The notes under the pieces were generated by a model. That model worked only from the letters and a program-made list of their open reading frames with translations, did not search any database and was not told the origin of the DNA. From Akkermansia muciniphila (lineage in GTDB: Bacteria; Verrucomicrobiota; Verrucomicrobiia; Verrucomicrobiales; DEV007), in the NCBI GenBank assembly GCA_945883495.1, contig CAMCXS010000027.1:1-64000 (forward strand): a stretch of 64,000 nucleotides of DNA, in the 5' to 3' direction. The position numbers were made by a program, and so were the translations under genes. Positions 34,718 through 42,687 of this stretch are shown here, piece after piece (position 1 is the stretch's first letter; each line of letters opens with the position of its first letter).

Positions 34718-35632
34718 TCAACTCGCGGAGTGCCAAATGGGGCACTCTTTCCAGTTGGCCGGGAAACCCATTTTCTGGAGCGGAATGTTTGGATGCTTGA
34801 CCTTCCACAGATCTTCGAGTCGCATGGCCCAGCCTGTGTGTGGGGCGATGTAGAAAAGAAGGTACCGGAGGATCGTCAGGAAGGCGAAGTTCTTCCTAGG
34901 CTCGGCATTGACCTGTACGGGTTCTTTCCAGCGGAGATCCTTGTTCGGGATCTTGACGGTGATCCCGTAGCTGCGGTTCCAGATGCGCGAATGGTGGGCG
35001 CACATGTTTCGTACCGTGTTGATGGCGATCAGCCACGATTCCAACACGTTATCGGATACGGCGTAGTTGCTGGCGATCTGTTGCTTGAACCGTTGGCTGC
35101 AGCCCCGAAACAACGTCAGCATACAGCCAAAGTCCATAATTTCGCACGCAAGCCAGATGGGAAGGTGTTCCTCGGAAGAGAAGGCGGAACGCCAGTGCTT
35201 GAGCGTTTTCTCGTCTTGATAGCCCGCCTCTTTCGCGAGCAGTTTATCGACGAATTTCGGATACCGTTCTTCTAACCCGTGGGTCGACCAGTTGCTCGGA
35301 TCGAGGTGGCCGAACGGACCGCTTTGGATGGAAATCGTATTGGAGAGTTGGGCCTTGATCGCCACTTCGATCCGCTCAATGGCATCGAGAATGTGAAGCC
35401 GCAATTGGCGATCGAATACGTAGGCATCCCAGACCGCCTCCAGAGTTGCCCCAGCAACGAATCTGCCGGACTCGTCACCCGGGTGTTCAAACTGGCCGAG
35501 ATAGTTCCTGAGGCGAGTGAATCCGACCTGGTTGAGGATAAAGATAAGTTCTTCCCGCTCGGCAGTGAGACCCCGCTCGATCAACAGGTCGGCTTGCTGA
35601 GAGCGTGAAGTCGGGGGGACGTCGAACTTCAT
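34718..35632 (-). CDS. Abi_2 family (AbiF/AbiD-type) HEPN abortive-infection protein
   Basis: 304 residues spanning the Abi_2 domain. The HEPN ribonuclease motif R-N-x3-H is Arg208-His213 in VRNMCAHHSRIWNR-type sequence, the family's strongest signature. Earlier Abi_2 features are LNQVGFTRLRNYLGQF and FDRQLRLHILDAIERIEVAI. Family members stop growth of infected cells, probably by cutting RNA, and relatives of AbiF have been linked to the ancestry of Cas13 and to RNA antitoxins. Here AAGGGA lies five bases before the ATG, overlapping the end of an intrinsic terminator at 35644-35693, and a non-coding leader precedes it. Confidence 0.88.
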   Translation of the reverse strand: MKFDVPPTSRSQQADLLIERGLTAEREELIFILNQVGFTRLRNYLGQFEHPGDESGRFVAGATLEAVWDAYVFDRQLRLHILDAIERIEVAIKAQLSNTISIQSGPFGHLDPSNWSTHGLEERYPKFVDKLLAKEAGYQDEKTLKHWRSAFSSEEHLPIWLACEIMDFGCMLTLFRGCSQRFKQQIASNYAVSDNVLESWLIAINTVRNMCAHHSRIWNRSYGITVKIPNKDLRWKEPVQVNAEPRKNFAFLTILRYLLFYIAPHTGWAMRLEDLWKVKHPNIPLQKMGFPANWKECPIWHSAS

Positions 35633-35640
35633 GACCGTCC

Positions 35641-35815
35641 CTTAAAAAAGAAAACCCGCCAAAATTGGGCATGCAAGCAGAGGCCTGGCGGGTGTGCTAT
35701 GGAGATGTTCGTTTAGATCAGTGCCGCTTGCAAGAGAAAAATGAGACGTAGCGAACGGCTGCTGCGCCCATGGTGATGAGGACGATCGTCCGGTGGTACG
35801 GATTCCAGACACTGT
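35641..35815 (-). ncRNA. Candidate antitoxin RNA upstream of the Abi_2 gene
   Basis: About 175 nt with no open frame, bounded upstream by a promoter-like site (35821-35850) and downstream by a terminator (35644-35693), with the toxin gene next. A palindrome GGACGATCGTCC lies at 35780-35791. TGCAAGC (35732-35726 on the minus strand) can pair with GCTTGCA (35678-35672), interleaved with the terminator stem, an arrangement that allows an H-type pseudoknot. The layout RNA gene, terminator, HEPN toxin is that of type III toxin-antitoxin loci. No expression evidence exists; limits are estimates. Confidence 0.45.
35644..35693 (-). terminator. Intrinsic terminator between the leader and the Abi_2 start
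   Basis: On the minus strand ACCCGCCA pairs with TGGCGGGT (35686-35693 with 35654-35661, eight perfect base pairs, 24-nt loop) and is followed by TTTTCTTTTTT. It ends 11 bases before the Abi_2 start codon, so it would attenuate toxin expression. Confidence 0.8.
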
Positions 35816-35820
35816 CGCTT

Positions 35821-35850
35821 AGAATTTCCGCGCAACCAAGCAGGGGTCAA
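35821..35850 (-). promoter_or_regulatory. Candidate promoter for the Abi_2 leader RNA
   Basis: On the minus strand TTGACC (35850-35845) is five of six to the -35 consensus, with an AATTCT at 35826-35821 (18-bp spacing) as a weak -10. Transcription would begin near 35815. Confidence 0.4.
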
Positions 35851-35878
35851 GCGGATTGAGTCGGGCCGGAGCCTTCGG

Positions 35879-37987
35879 TCAGGGCGTCTCAACCCACTGC
35901 ACCGCATCGATCACCACATACCCGTCCGCTGCGTCGTTGCTGATCACGACCGCCGCCGGAACAGCTGGATCGAAGGTGAATGTTCCGAGCACCGCGAACG
36001 CGGCGCCCTCTCCGGGAGCCAGTTTTTGGTTGATCCGCTTTGTTTCTTTGCCACCGGCGTGCTCGATGGTCACGGATGCGTTGCTGGCGCGGTTCGTGTT
36101 CGCGGGCCAGGTCAGGCGGACTTCGTAGGTGCCGGTCTTGGGAAGTTTGGCCTCGAACCGGGCAGAGGCGGGGCTGGCGCTGTTTTTGCCTTCGTGCCGG
36201 TATCCGACGGCGACATAGCTCGCGGCGGCTCCGCTTGGTTGCCATTGGCCGGTGAGGATCGCGTCCTCATCATCGATCACGATGCCTGGGAGGGTCTTGG
36301 GATCGAGCCCCGGGCGATGCGCTTCCAGGTCCGCGGCGGTGGGCGTATAGTGCAGGATTTGCCCCTCGGCTTCCAGTTGGGCGCGCAGGTCCGCGTAGGG
36401 GACGTCTTGAACCGCGAGGTCGCCATCCATCGCCATCACGGCGGCGGTTGCGGCGCTGTGGGCCAGGATCATGAAGACCGGCTCCATGCGGATCGAACCG
36501 AAGGCGATGTGGGAACTGGAGAGGCAGACTGGAACGAGCAGGTTGCGGCATTCCTCTCTCTTCGGGACCAAGGCTCCGTAAGCGATCTCGTACGGGCCGT
36601 TGGCGTGGACGCCGATGTCTCCCTCATTTTGCACGTTTCCTTCCGGCGTGATGTAGCGCTGCACATTGTGGGAATCGATGGTGTAGGAGCCCATGCCCAC
36701 GGAGTCCGGCGTGGGTTTCTTTTTGAGCAGCTCATGCTCGGTCATCACGAAAGCGCCGATCATGCGGCGTGCTTCGCGGATGTAGAGCTGGTGCGACCAA
36801 TTTCCGTTTTGGGTGAACTCGTCTTTCGGGAGCCCCCAGCGTTGCATTTCTTCCTGTACGTCCTTGGGCACGCGGGGATCGTTGGCGATGAACCAGAGCC
36901 AGCCTTTTTGATAGGTTTCGTGTTCCCGGATGATTTCGCGGCGTCGTTCGTAGCTGGCTTCCGGGTAGTCGTAGTTGTAGCCGATGTTGTCCGTGCTGAA
37001 CGGGCCGTGGTTGTTCGTGTCCGTCTTGTGATTGGGGAGGGGATCGAACTTCGCGAACGTCTCCCGCCAGTTGGCATTGAAAACCCGGAGGAGGAGTTCG
37101 TATTGCGCGGGATCGTAGCCGTCCGGCTTGGGCAAGGGGATGCGGTTTTCTGGGTGATCCGTGAGGCACATCCGGAAGCAGTAAGCCTGGACGCGCTTGT
37201 CTCCCGCGTGACGCTCGCCGGGCGATTCCGTGGAGACGCGCGCCACGACGCCGCTTGCTGGGTCTCCGGGCGTTTTGTAGGCGCTGATCGGCTGATCGAC
37301 CGCGCCGAAGTGGTGCCGGTGGTGGAGGATACCCACTTGGATGCCGTTCCATTCCTCGCCGTACACGTCTTTTCCTTCGCGGCCGACATGATAGGAGACA
37401 CCGGCGGCGGCCATCAGATCTCCTTCGTAGGTGGCGTCGATGAACATCCGCCCAGCGAAACGCTTGCCGCTCAACACGGTGATCTCCTGAATCTGCCCAT
37501 CCTCGATCCGCACGCCGTTTTCCCGGTCGAGCCACTCATCCCGGAAGACGGGGACTTCGAATTCGCGGACGTAGTCTTCGAAGACCTTTTCAGCGACGCC
37601 GGGCTCGAAAATCCACATCGTGCGGTTCGTGCCATCAATGGCCGGGGTGCCTTGCCCCTTGTTGCCGTATTCTTCCTGTTTCTGCCACTTCCAGGTTTCC
37701 GGCTTTTGATACTCCTTCCAAATCCGGTGGTAGAAGTCCCGGGAGAGCCCGCCAATGACGGCCTTGTTTCCGGTGTCGGTCCAACCGAGCCCGCCGCTGG
37801 AGAGACCGCCGAGATGGCGGTCTGGGCTGACGATCACCGCGGTTTTGCCCATGCGCTTGGCTTGCGCGGCGGCGATGACTCCGGCGGAGGTTCCACCGTA
37901 AACGACGAGGTCAAACGTCTCGGCGGGAGCGGACGAGGCGAGCGCCAACACAAAGGTGGCGATGGTGCGGAAAGGACGGGGTTTCAT
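35879..37987 (-). CDS. Secreted FAD-dependent oxidoreductase with golvesin/xanthan-lyase-like C-terminal domain
   Basis: 702 residues with a signal peptide (MKPRPFRTIATFVLALASSA). The FAD fold opens TFDLVVYGGTSAGVIAAAQA and continues with LGGLSSGGLGWTDTGNKAV, the pattern of the PF12831 group found often in Verrucomicrobia and Planctomycetes. FIDATYEGDLMAAAGVSY and DSHNVQRYITPEGNVQNEGD are further landmarks. About 590-702 is a beta-sandwich (SASPASARFEAKLPKTGTYE, ending DGYVVIDAVQWVE) like those attached to xanthan lyases. Substrate unknown; probably a sugar or polymer fragment. The leader of the Abi_2 gene starts right after its stop. Confidence 0.87.
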   Translation of the reverse strand: MKPRPFRTIATFVLALASSAPAETFDLVVYGGTSAGVIAAAQAKRMGKTAVIVSPDRHLGGLSSGGLGWTDTGNKAVIGGLSRDFYHRIWKEYQKPETWKWQKQEEYGNKGQGTPAIDGTNRTMWIFEPGVAEKVFEDYVREFEVPVFRDEWLDRENGVRIEDGQIQEITVLSGKRFAGRMFIDATYEGDLMAAAGVSYHVGREGKDVYGEEWNGIQVGILHHRHHFGAVDQPISAYKTPGDPASGVVARVSTESPGERHAGDKRVQAYCFRMCLTDHPENRIPLPKPDGYDPAQYELLLRVFNANWRETFAKFDPLPNHKTDTNNHGPFSTDNIGYNYDYPEASYERRREIIREHETYQKGWLWFIANDPRVPKDVQEEMQRWGLPKDEFTQNGNWSHQLYIREARRMIGAFVMTEHELLKKKPTPDSVGMGSYTIDSHNVQRYITPEGNVQNEGDIGVHANGPYEIAYGALVPKREECRNLLVPVCLSSSHIAFGSIRMEPVFMILAHSAATAAVMAMDGDLAVQDVPYADLRAQLEAEGQILHYTPTAADLEAHRPGLDPKTLPGIVIDDEDAILTGQWQPSGAAASYVAVGYRHEGKNSASPASARFEAKLPKTGTYEVRLTWPANTNRASNASVTIEHAGGKETKRINQKLAPGEGAAFAVLGTFTFDPAVPAAVVISNDAADGYVVIDAVQWVETP

Positions 37988-38065
37988 GGGCTGCGGCGGG
38001 CAGCATGAAGGAGTTTGCCGTGGCGGACAACTCTCCGATGGAAGAAAGCGCGGCGAAGCCGCCGC

Positions 38066-38638
38066 CTAAGGCTCGAAACGGATCCCCTCGTAAATCTCCG
38101 CAAGCGGGAGCGAGAAGCCCATGTCAGGGATCGGAATCTCGCTTTCCAGACCGGCGATCACCGAGCGGACGAACCCCGTCGCCGTCCGCCGAAACTCGAC
38201 GACCAGGGGAGATTCCGTTTCCACCATGACGTAGAGATTCAGGGAGGGAATCGTGAGGTAGGCGTCCTTCTTTTCCTCCTCGTCCGTGCGACGGGTGGAT
38301 TCCGAAAGCACTTCCACAATGACCGTGGGCTGGTCCTGGAAGGAGTCGTGGTCCGGATTCGCGTGGCAGACCACCATGGCATCGGGGTAGTAGTAGCGGG
38401 TCCCGGATTGCAACCGGATGCGGACTTTGGTGTCCGAATTGCAAGGTTTGCATGGCGTTCCCCGCAGGTGGGAGCGCAGAGAACTGACGACACTTACGGA
38501 AATATCGTTATGACGATTCGTGGCTCCCGCCATCGCATGTACGATACCGCCCACGTATTCGTGCTTTTGGTCCATGAGTAGCTCGCCCTGGAGGTAATCC
38601 TCCTCCCGGACCAGATCCCATTTTGCCGCCGCCGTCAT
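38066..38638 (-). CDS. Uma2 family endonuclease-like protein
   Basis: 190 residues from ATG 38638; upstream frame is open but unlike the family. The PD-(D/E)XK-like Uma2 pattern is complete: EYVGGIVHAMAGATNRHN, then YYYPDAMVVC with the catalytic Asp and PTVIVEVLSESTRRTDEEEK with the Glu, followed by YLTIPSLNLYVMVE. Uma2 genes are widespread in several copies in Cyanobacteria and the PVC group and their role is unknown. It lies 41 bp downstream of the exonuclease-like gene on the same strand. Confidence 0.88.
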   Translation of the reverse strand: MTAAAKWDLVREEDYLQGELLMDQKHEYVGGIVHAMAGATNRHNDISVSVVSSLRSHLRGTPCKPCNSDTKVRIRLQSGTRYYYPDAMVVCHANPDHDSFQDQPTVIVEVLSESTRRTDEEEKKDAYLTIPSLNLYVMVETESPLVVEFRRTATGFVRSVIAGLESEIPIPDMGFSLPLAEIYEGIRFEP

Positions 38639-38679
38639 GCATTCATCATGCTCGGGCGATGATCGCCGGTCAAATGCCT

Positions 38680-39252
38680 TCAAGAAGCCAGCGCTACGCC
38701 GCCGGCATTGGTTCCCCAATCGACCGGGATCGCCTGCACGCGTCCGAACTTGTCCACGTACTTCACATGGCCGTTCTGGACGCCGTATTCGTGGACCATT
38801 TTGGTGACCTTGACGTCGAAGCAGCAGTAGCGGGCGATGTCCACGAGCTTGCCTTCTTGCCACCAGCGGATCGCTTGCAGGCCATCGGCGGTTTTGCCGA
38901 CGCCGAGGCTGGCCATGGCCACAGCTTCGAGTTTGGGCCGGTGATCGAGGCCGCGCTCCAGTTCGATCATGAGGTCGAGGCTGCGGATTTGCTCCCGGAG
39001 ATCGAGGATCGTGTAGGCCATGAGGACCTCGTAGTCGAAGTAGATCTGGTTAAACCCGACCACGAGGTCCGCGTTGAGAAGCTGCTGCACGAGTGCGTCG
39101 GTGTCCTTTTCCTGGAAAATCCGGTATTTGCCGGTGGCGGTGCTGTAGGTCACGCCGATGGACATTCCCATCTTGGCCTTCCCCGACCATCCGCCGACGT
39201 CTCCCGCCGTCCGCTGGGTTTCCAAGTCAAAATACACGATATCGCGCGCCAT
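38680..39252 (-). CDS. RNase H-like 3'-5' exonuclease family protein
   Basis: 190 residues from ATG 39252 (MARDIVYFDLETQRTAGDVG); the longer upstream frame is not family-like. DEDD-type acidic residues are visible: Asp and Glu in YFDLET, Asp in VGFNQIYFDYEVLMAY, and Asp in RYCCFDVKVTKMVHEYG. The fold resembles the YprB-type RNase_H_2 domain. It would cut single-stranded nucleic acid from the 3' end, but no helicase is attached. Confidence 0.82.
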   Translation of the reverse strand: MARDIVYFDLETQRTAGDVGGWSGKAKMGMSIGVTYSTATGKYRIFQEKDTDALVQQLLNADLVVGFNQIYFDYEVLMAYTILDLREQIRSLDLMIELERGLDHRPKLEAVAMASLGVGKTADGLQAIRWWQEGKLVDIARYCCFDVKVTKMVHEYGVQNGHVKYVDKFGRVQAIPVDWGTNAGGVALAS

Positions 39253-39307
39253 GGGGCGGACCCATATCCTAGCAGGGCTACAAGCGCCACTGAAAATCAC
39301 GCGGCGG

Positions 39308-40504
39308 TCATGGCACCAGCTTCCAACGCGCCTGACGGAGCACGGCCCGGGAGGATTCCGACTCCGGCGCTTTGCGATTCTCGTACCAGACCGTGAGCAG
39401 CGAGCCATCATCCAACTCCACGGTGCTCGGATAGCCGAGATCGCCGCCGGATCCATCCGCGGAGAGGAGCATAGCGTGTCCCCAGGATTTCCCGTGATCC
39501 GCGCTGAGGCGTGCTTGGTTCCCAAACGGCGGACGCCGGTGTCCGTAAGTCATGAGGAGCCGGCCGTCGCGGAGCCTGAGCAAGTGGGACGGCAATCCCC
39601 AGACTCCAATTGAGTGCGGCTCGCCCCACGTCCTGCCACCGTCGCGTGACTCCGTTTGCAACGTTTCGCCCGCGTTGACTGGGTTGTGGTTTCGGACGTG
39701 CGCCAGGATGGTGCCGTCCGCCGCTTCCACGGCATGCAGTTCATGGTAGCTCTTGCCCGCGTCGTCGCCGGTCCGGGCCGGGATTTCCGCGAGCCAACGC
39801 CAGGTTTGGCCGTCGTCGACGGATTCACAAACGCCGATCCGGTGTCCCTCCGTCCAGAGTTCCTTTCCGGCGTAGAGGAGGCGGCCGTCGCTCAGTTGGA
39901 TCGGGCCGTGCGGGCTGTTGACGATCGTCGGCACCCGGGCCGACCAGGTAGTACCGCCATCGGTCGAGCGGATGAGCCATTGGCCGAGTTCGGCTTCCCG
40001 TGCTGCACCGTTGAGGCGATCGTGGGCGGCGTTCCAGCGGGCGAGTTGCTCGTCTGGCATCGTCTTGGTGGTCCAGCCCGTGGAAGTGTGTTCGGCAAAG
40101 GCGCGGGCTTTCTCAAGGTGGCTGGCGTAGGCGAGCGAGGTGAAGGTGGTGACGAGCAAGGAGCCTTTGGCGGTCTCCACCACGCCCGAGTCGCGATCAT
40201 CGATCGGGCTGTCTAGGAGGACGCGCGGCCAACTCCAGGTCTGCCCTTGGTCCCTGGACACCATGGCATGGACCTGACCGAAGGGGCAGACGTGGGACTC
40301 CCTGCCGCCGGACCAGGTCAGCCACAAGTCACCGTTCGATCGACGGGTCACCGTGGGCCATCCGGCGTATAGCTCGGGTTGCCAACTGATCGTTTTGAGC
40401 TCCGAAACCTCGGCGGTGGCGGCGCTGGCCGGCGGGGGCGGGGCAATGAGGAGGGCGCAGGAGAGTTGCGCACAAGCCAAGAAGAGAACGGGGTTGCGGG
40501 GCAT
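39308..40504 (-). CDS. Secreted sialidase-family (BNR/Asp-box) protein
   Basis: 398 residues with a signal peptide (MPRNPVLFLACAQLSCALLI). Five Asp-box repeats, S-x-D-x-G-x-T/S-W, mark the six-bladed propeller: SRDQGQTW, STDGGTTW, SVDDGQTW, SRDGGRTW and SADHGKSW. RIP-like motif residues of true sialidases are not clear, so exo-sialidase activity should not be assumed; many verrucomicrobial members act on other glycans. It begins 29 bp downstream of the GYF-RDD gene. Confidence 0.88.
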   Translation of the reverse strand: MPRNPVLFLACAQLSCALLIAPPPPASAATAEVSELKTISWQPELYAGWPTVTRRSNGDLWLTWSGGRESHVCPFGQVHAMVSRDQGQTWSWPRVLLDSPIDDRDSGVVETAKGSLLVTTFTSLAYASHLEKARAFAEHTSTGWTTKTMPDEQLARWNAAHDRLNGAAREAELGQWLIRSTDGGTTWSARVPTIVNSPHGPIQLSDGRLLYAGKELWTEGHRIGVCESVDDGQTWRWLAEIPARTGDDAGKSYHELHAVEAADGTILAHVRNHNPVNAGETLQTESRDGGRTWGEPHSIGVWGLPSHLLRLRDGRLLMTYGHRRPPFGNQARLSADHGKSWGHAMLLSADGSGGDLGYPSTVELDDGSLLTVWYENRKAPESESSRAVLRQARWKLVP

Positions 40505-40533
40505 GTCCCCAGCACCCGGCGCCGAGGCCTGAT

Positions 40534-41379
40534 TTATCGTGGCAGGAGATAGTCCGCAGCCATGATCGCCACGAGGACAAGGAGAACCAGCAGTGAGCGC
40601 GCGGGCCCGACCGGACCTTGGTCCACTCGGGTATGGGCGAGATCGTCCCAAAATGCGGCGCCAGTGTTTTGCACCCGCACAAAAGAGAAGAAATTTGCGA
40701 CCCAGCGTAACGGTTCGAAACCGCCCCCCATTCCGAACAAGAAAACTAGTAGAGAACGGTAGAGACAGCGGAAGAACCCCGGCTTCCCACCATCCGGACC
40801 GGCGACGCGGATCCGGAAGATCAGCTTGCCAAGGGTGGTCGAGGTCACGGCAAGGAAGATGGGCTCGATGAGATGCCACGCAAAGACGCTGCCGAGTTGG
40901 AAATAGAGCACCTTCCAAGCATACTCCAGCTGCTCCGTATTGTTGACGTCCTGGGAAACCTTCCAAAGAGCGGCGAAGAAGTCGCGGAAGTTCTCGTAAT
41001 CGTCCGGGTTGGGCATGCTTTCCGGGGGCTGCGGGAGCGTCCAGAAGTAACTGAGGACGATTTGGAAAATCAACACATCGATCATCCGGGCACCGAACCG
41101 GGAAATGGCATGCGACGGCAGACGCTGGGGCGGGATCGTTGATTGCGGCGGAAGCGTGGGGCGGCCGGATTTGGCCAGCTCGGCATCGAGCTTCTCTTTT
41201 TCGATCGATTGGATCAAGCTCAGGACCGGTGCCAACTCCCTGAGCGGTTTCCATTCGCCTTCGCCTGGCATCCAACCGAGCGTGCCGCCGTTGACCTCCC
41301 CGGCCTCCAGCATTCCGTGGATCTGCAAAAGGGTGAATGGGCCCTCTTGGCGGCCGTTTCTTCCGACGTAAATCTGCAT
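40534..41379 (-). CDS. GYF-like plus RDD membrane protein
   Basis: 281 residues. The first 55 form a GYF_2-type domain (MQIYVGRNGRQEGPFTLLQI, then GTLGWMPGEGEWKPL). After a proline-rich linker comes an RDD domain with Arg and Asp residues in SRFGARMIDVLIFQIVL and TTLGKLIFRIRVAGPDGGKP. Several membrane helices are present (about 105-120, 160-185, 205-220, 260-278). The combination is common in the PVC group; role unknown, perhaps ion transport or protein-protein docking at the membrane. Confidence 0.85.
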   Translation of the reverse strand: MQIYVGRNGRQEGPFTLLQIHGMLEAGEVNGGTLGWMPGEGEWKPLRELAPVLSLIQSIEKEKLDAELAKSGRPTLPPQSTIPPQRLPSHAISRFGARMIDVLIFQIVLSYFWTLPQPPESMPNPDDYENFRDFFAALWKVSQDVNNTEQLEYAWKVLYFQLGSVFAWHLIEPIFLAVTSTTLGKLIFRIRVAGPDGGKPGFFRCLYRSLLVFLFGMGGGFEPLRWVANFFSFVRVQNTGAAFWDDLAHTRVDQGPVGPARSLLVLLVLVAIMAADYLLPR

Positions 41380-41397
41380 GCGTTTGGAAATGGATCG

Positions 41398-42681
41398 TCA
41401 GACCGAGGACTCGTTGCGCAGAGCCCGGGCGGCATCCAGCCGTGCCGCAAGATACGCTGGAAGCAACGAGGAAAACGCACAGGCGAAAAATGCGCCCCCA
41501 CAAATCACGACCAGGTCGGTGGCGGCGAGGTGGGCGGGGAGGTCGTAAAAGTCGTAAACCTCGGCGGAAAAGATTTCGCGTTGCGTGAGTTGAGCGAGCA
41601 ATTCCCGAAGCGGTTGCCGGAAGGCGAGAAGTGTGATGCCGATGAGCAAACCACCTGCCGTCCCGATGGCTCCGACGGCCAGACCTTGTCCCAAAAAGAC
41701 GTTCACGATCTGGTCCATACGCGCGCCCACCGCTTTGACGATGCCGATTTCGCGCCGCTTCTGCGTGGTCACGGTGATCATCGTGTTCATAATCGAAAAG
41801 CCGGCCGCGACCACGATCATGAACATCAGGAAGTAAATCAGCAGGCGATTTGAGGCGATGAATTCGAATTTGGCCCGGTTGCGATCCATCCAGCTATAGA
41901 TCTCTAGGGGTGGCGGAACGGCCTGGCGCAATTGGTCGCGGACCACACTGACCTCGTAGGGATTCTTGACCTGGGCGATGAGTCCGTGAACCGAGCCCTG
42001 CAGGCTGTAGAGCGTTTGCCCAATCTGCAACGGGATGAATATCGTCTGCGCGTCGTAGCTGTAGCGGCCGGAATCGAAAATGCCAGCCACCGTGAGCTCG
42101 GCCGGGACGATGAGATCTTCCGGTTGGCGGCCTTCGCGTTGTGCATCGAGCATCTGCCGGCCATTCGCCAGGGAATGCAGGATCACGGTATCGCCCACCT
42201 TGATTCCCATTTTGCGGGCGAGCGCCTTGCCGACGACCATCGTATCGCCGGAAAGATCGAATTCGCCGTCGCCTTCCCGAACCAAGCGTTTGAGACGATC
42301 CAAAATCGGTCCTGGCTGCGGTTCCAATCCTTGGACGCGGACGGCGCGCAGTTGGCGATCTACATCCAAAACGAGCTGGCCACGGGTGAACGGAGCGGCG
42401 TCGGTCACCTCCGGATTTTGGCGGACGGCCTTGAGTACTTCGGGCCAGTCCTCCATTGGGCGCGACTGTTGGATATCCAAGTGTGGTTCAAAGCCGAGCA
42501 CCGTTTCCCGCATGCGGGTGTCGTAGCCGGTCATGATCGCGACCACGAAGACGAGAACCTGGACGCCGAGGGCGACGCCGACGATGGACAAAATGGTAAT
42601 TAACGACACGAAGTTCCGCTTCGGCCGGAGGTAACGAAGAGCGAGAAACAGGCTGAAGGGCGGTGACCAGCGGCGAGGCAT
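41398..42681 (-). CDS. LolC/LolE-type ABC transporter permease (second copy)
   Basis: 427 residues. MacB-like N-terminus with a first helix (NFVSLITILSIVGVALGVQV), a periplasmic domain (about 50-270) and three C-terminal FtsX helices (LLIYFLMFMIVVAAGFSIMN, IGTAGGLLIGITLLAF, VVICGGAFFACAFSSLLPAY). Lol permeases extract lipoproteins from the inner membrane. It follows a paralogous permease by six bases, so both probably form a heterodimer. The ATPase LolD is not next to it. Confidence 0.87.
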   Translation of the reverse strand: MPRRWSPPFSLFLALRYLRPKRNFVSLITILSIVGVALGVQVLVFVVAIMTGYDTRMRETVLGFEPHLDIQQSRPMEDWPEVLKAVRQNPEVTDAAPFTRGQLVLDVDRQLRAVRVQGLEPQPGPILDRLKRLVREGDGEFDLSGDTMVVGKALARKMGIKVGDTVILHSLANGRQMLDAQREGRQPEDLIVPAELTVAGIFDSGRYSYDAQTIFIPLQIGQTLYSLQGSVHGLIAQVKNPYEVSVVRDQLRQAVPPPLEIYSWMDRNRAKFEFIASNRLLIYFLMFMIVVAAGFSIMNTMITVTTQKRREIGIVKAVGARMDQIVNVFLGQGLAVGAIGTAGGLLIGITLLAFRQPLRELLAQLTQREIFSAEVYDFYDLPAHLAATDLVVICGGAFFACAFSSLLPAYLAARLDAARALRNESSV

Positions 42682-42687
42682 GGGAAA

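Noticed and set aside
36026-38008. A 660-codon open frame on the plus strand
   Set aside because: It is antisense to the clearly recognisable FAD oxidoreductase (35879-37987), and its translation shows no family features.
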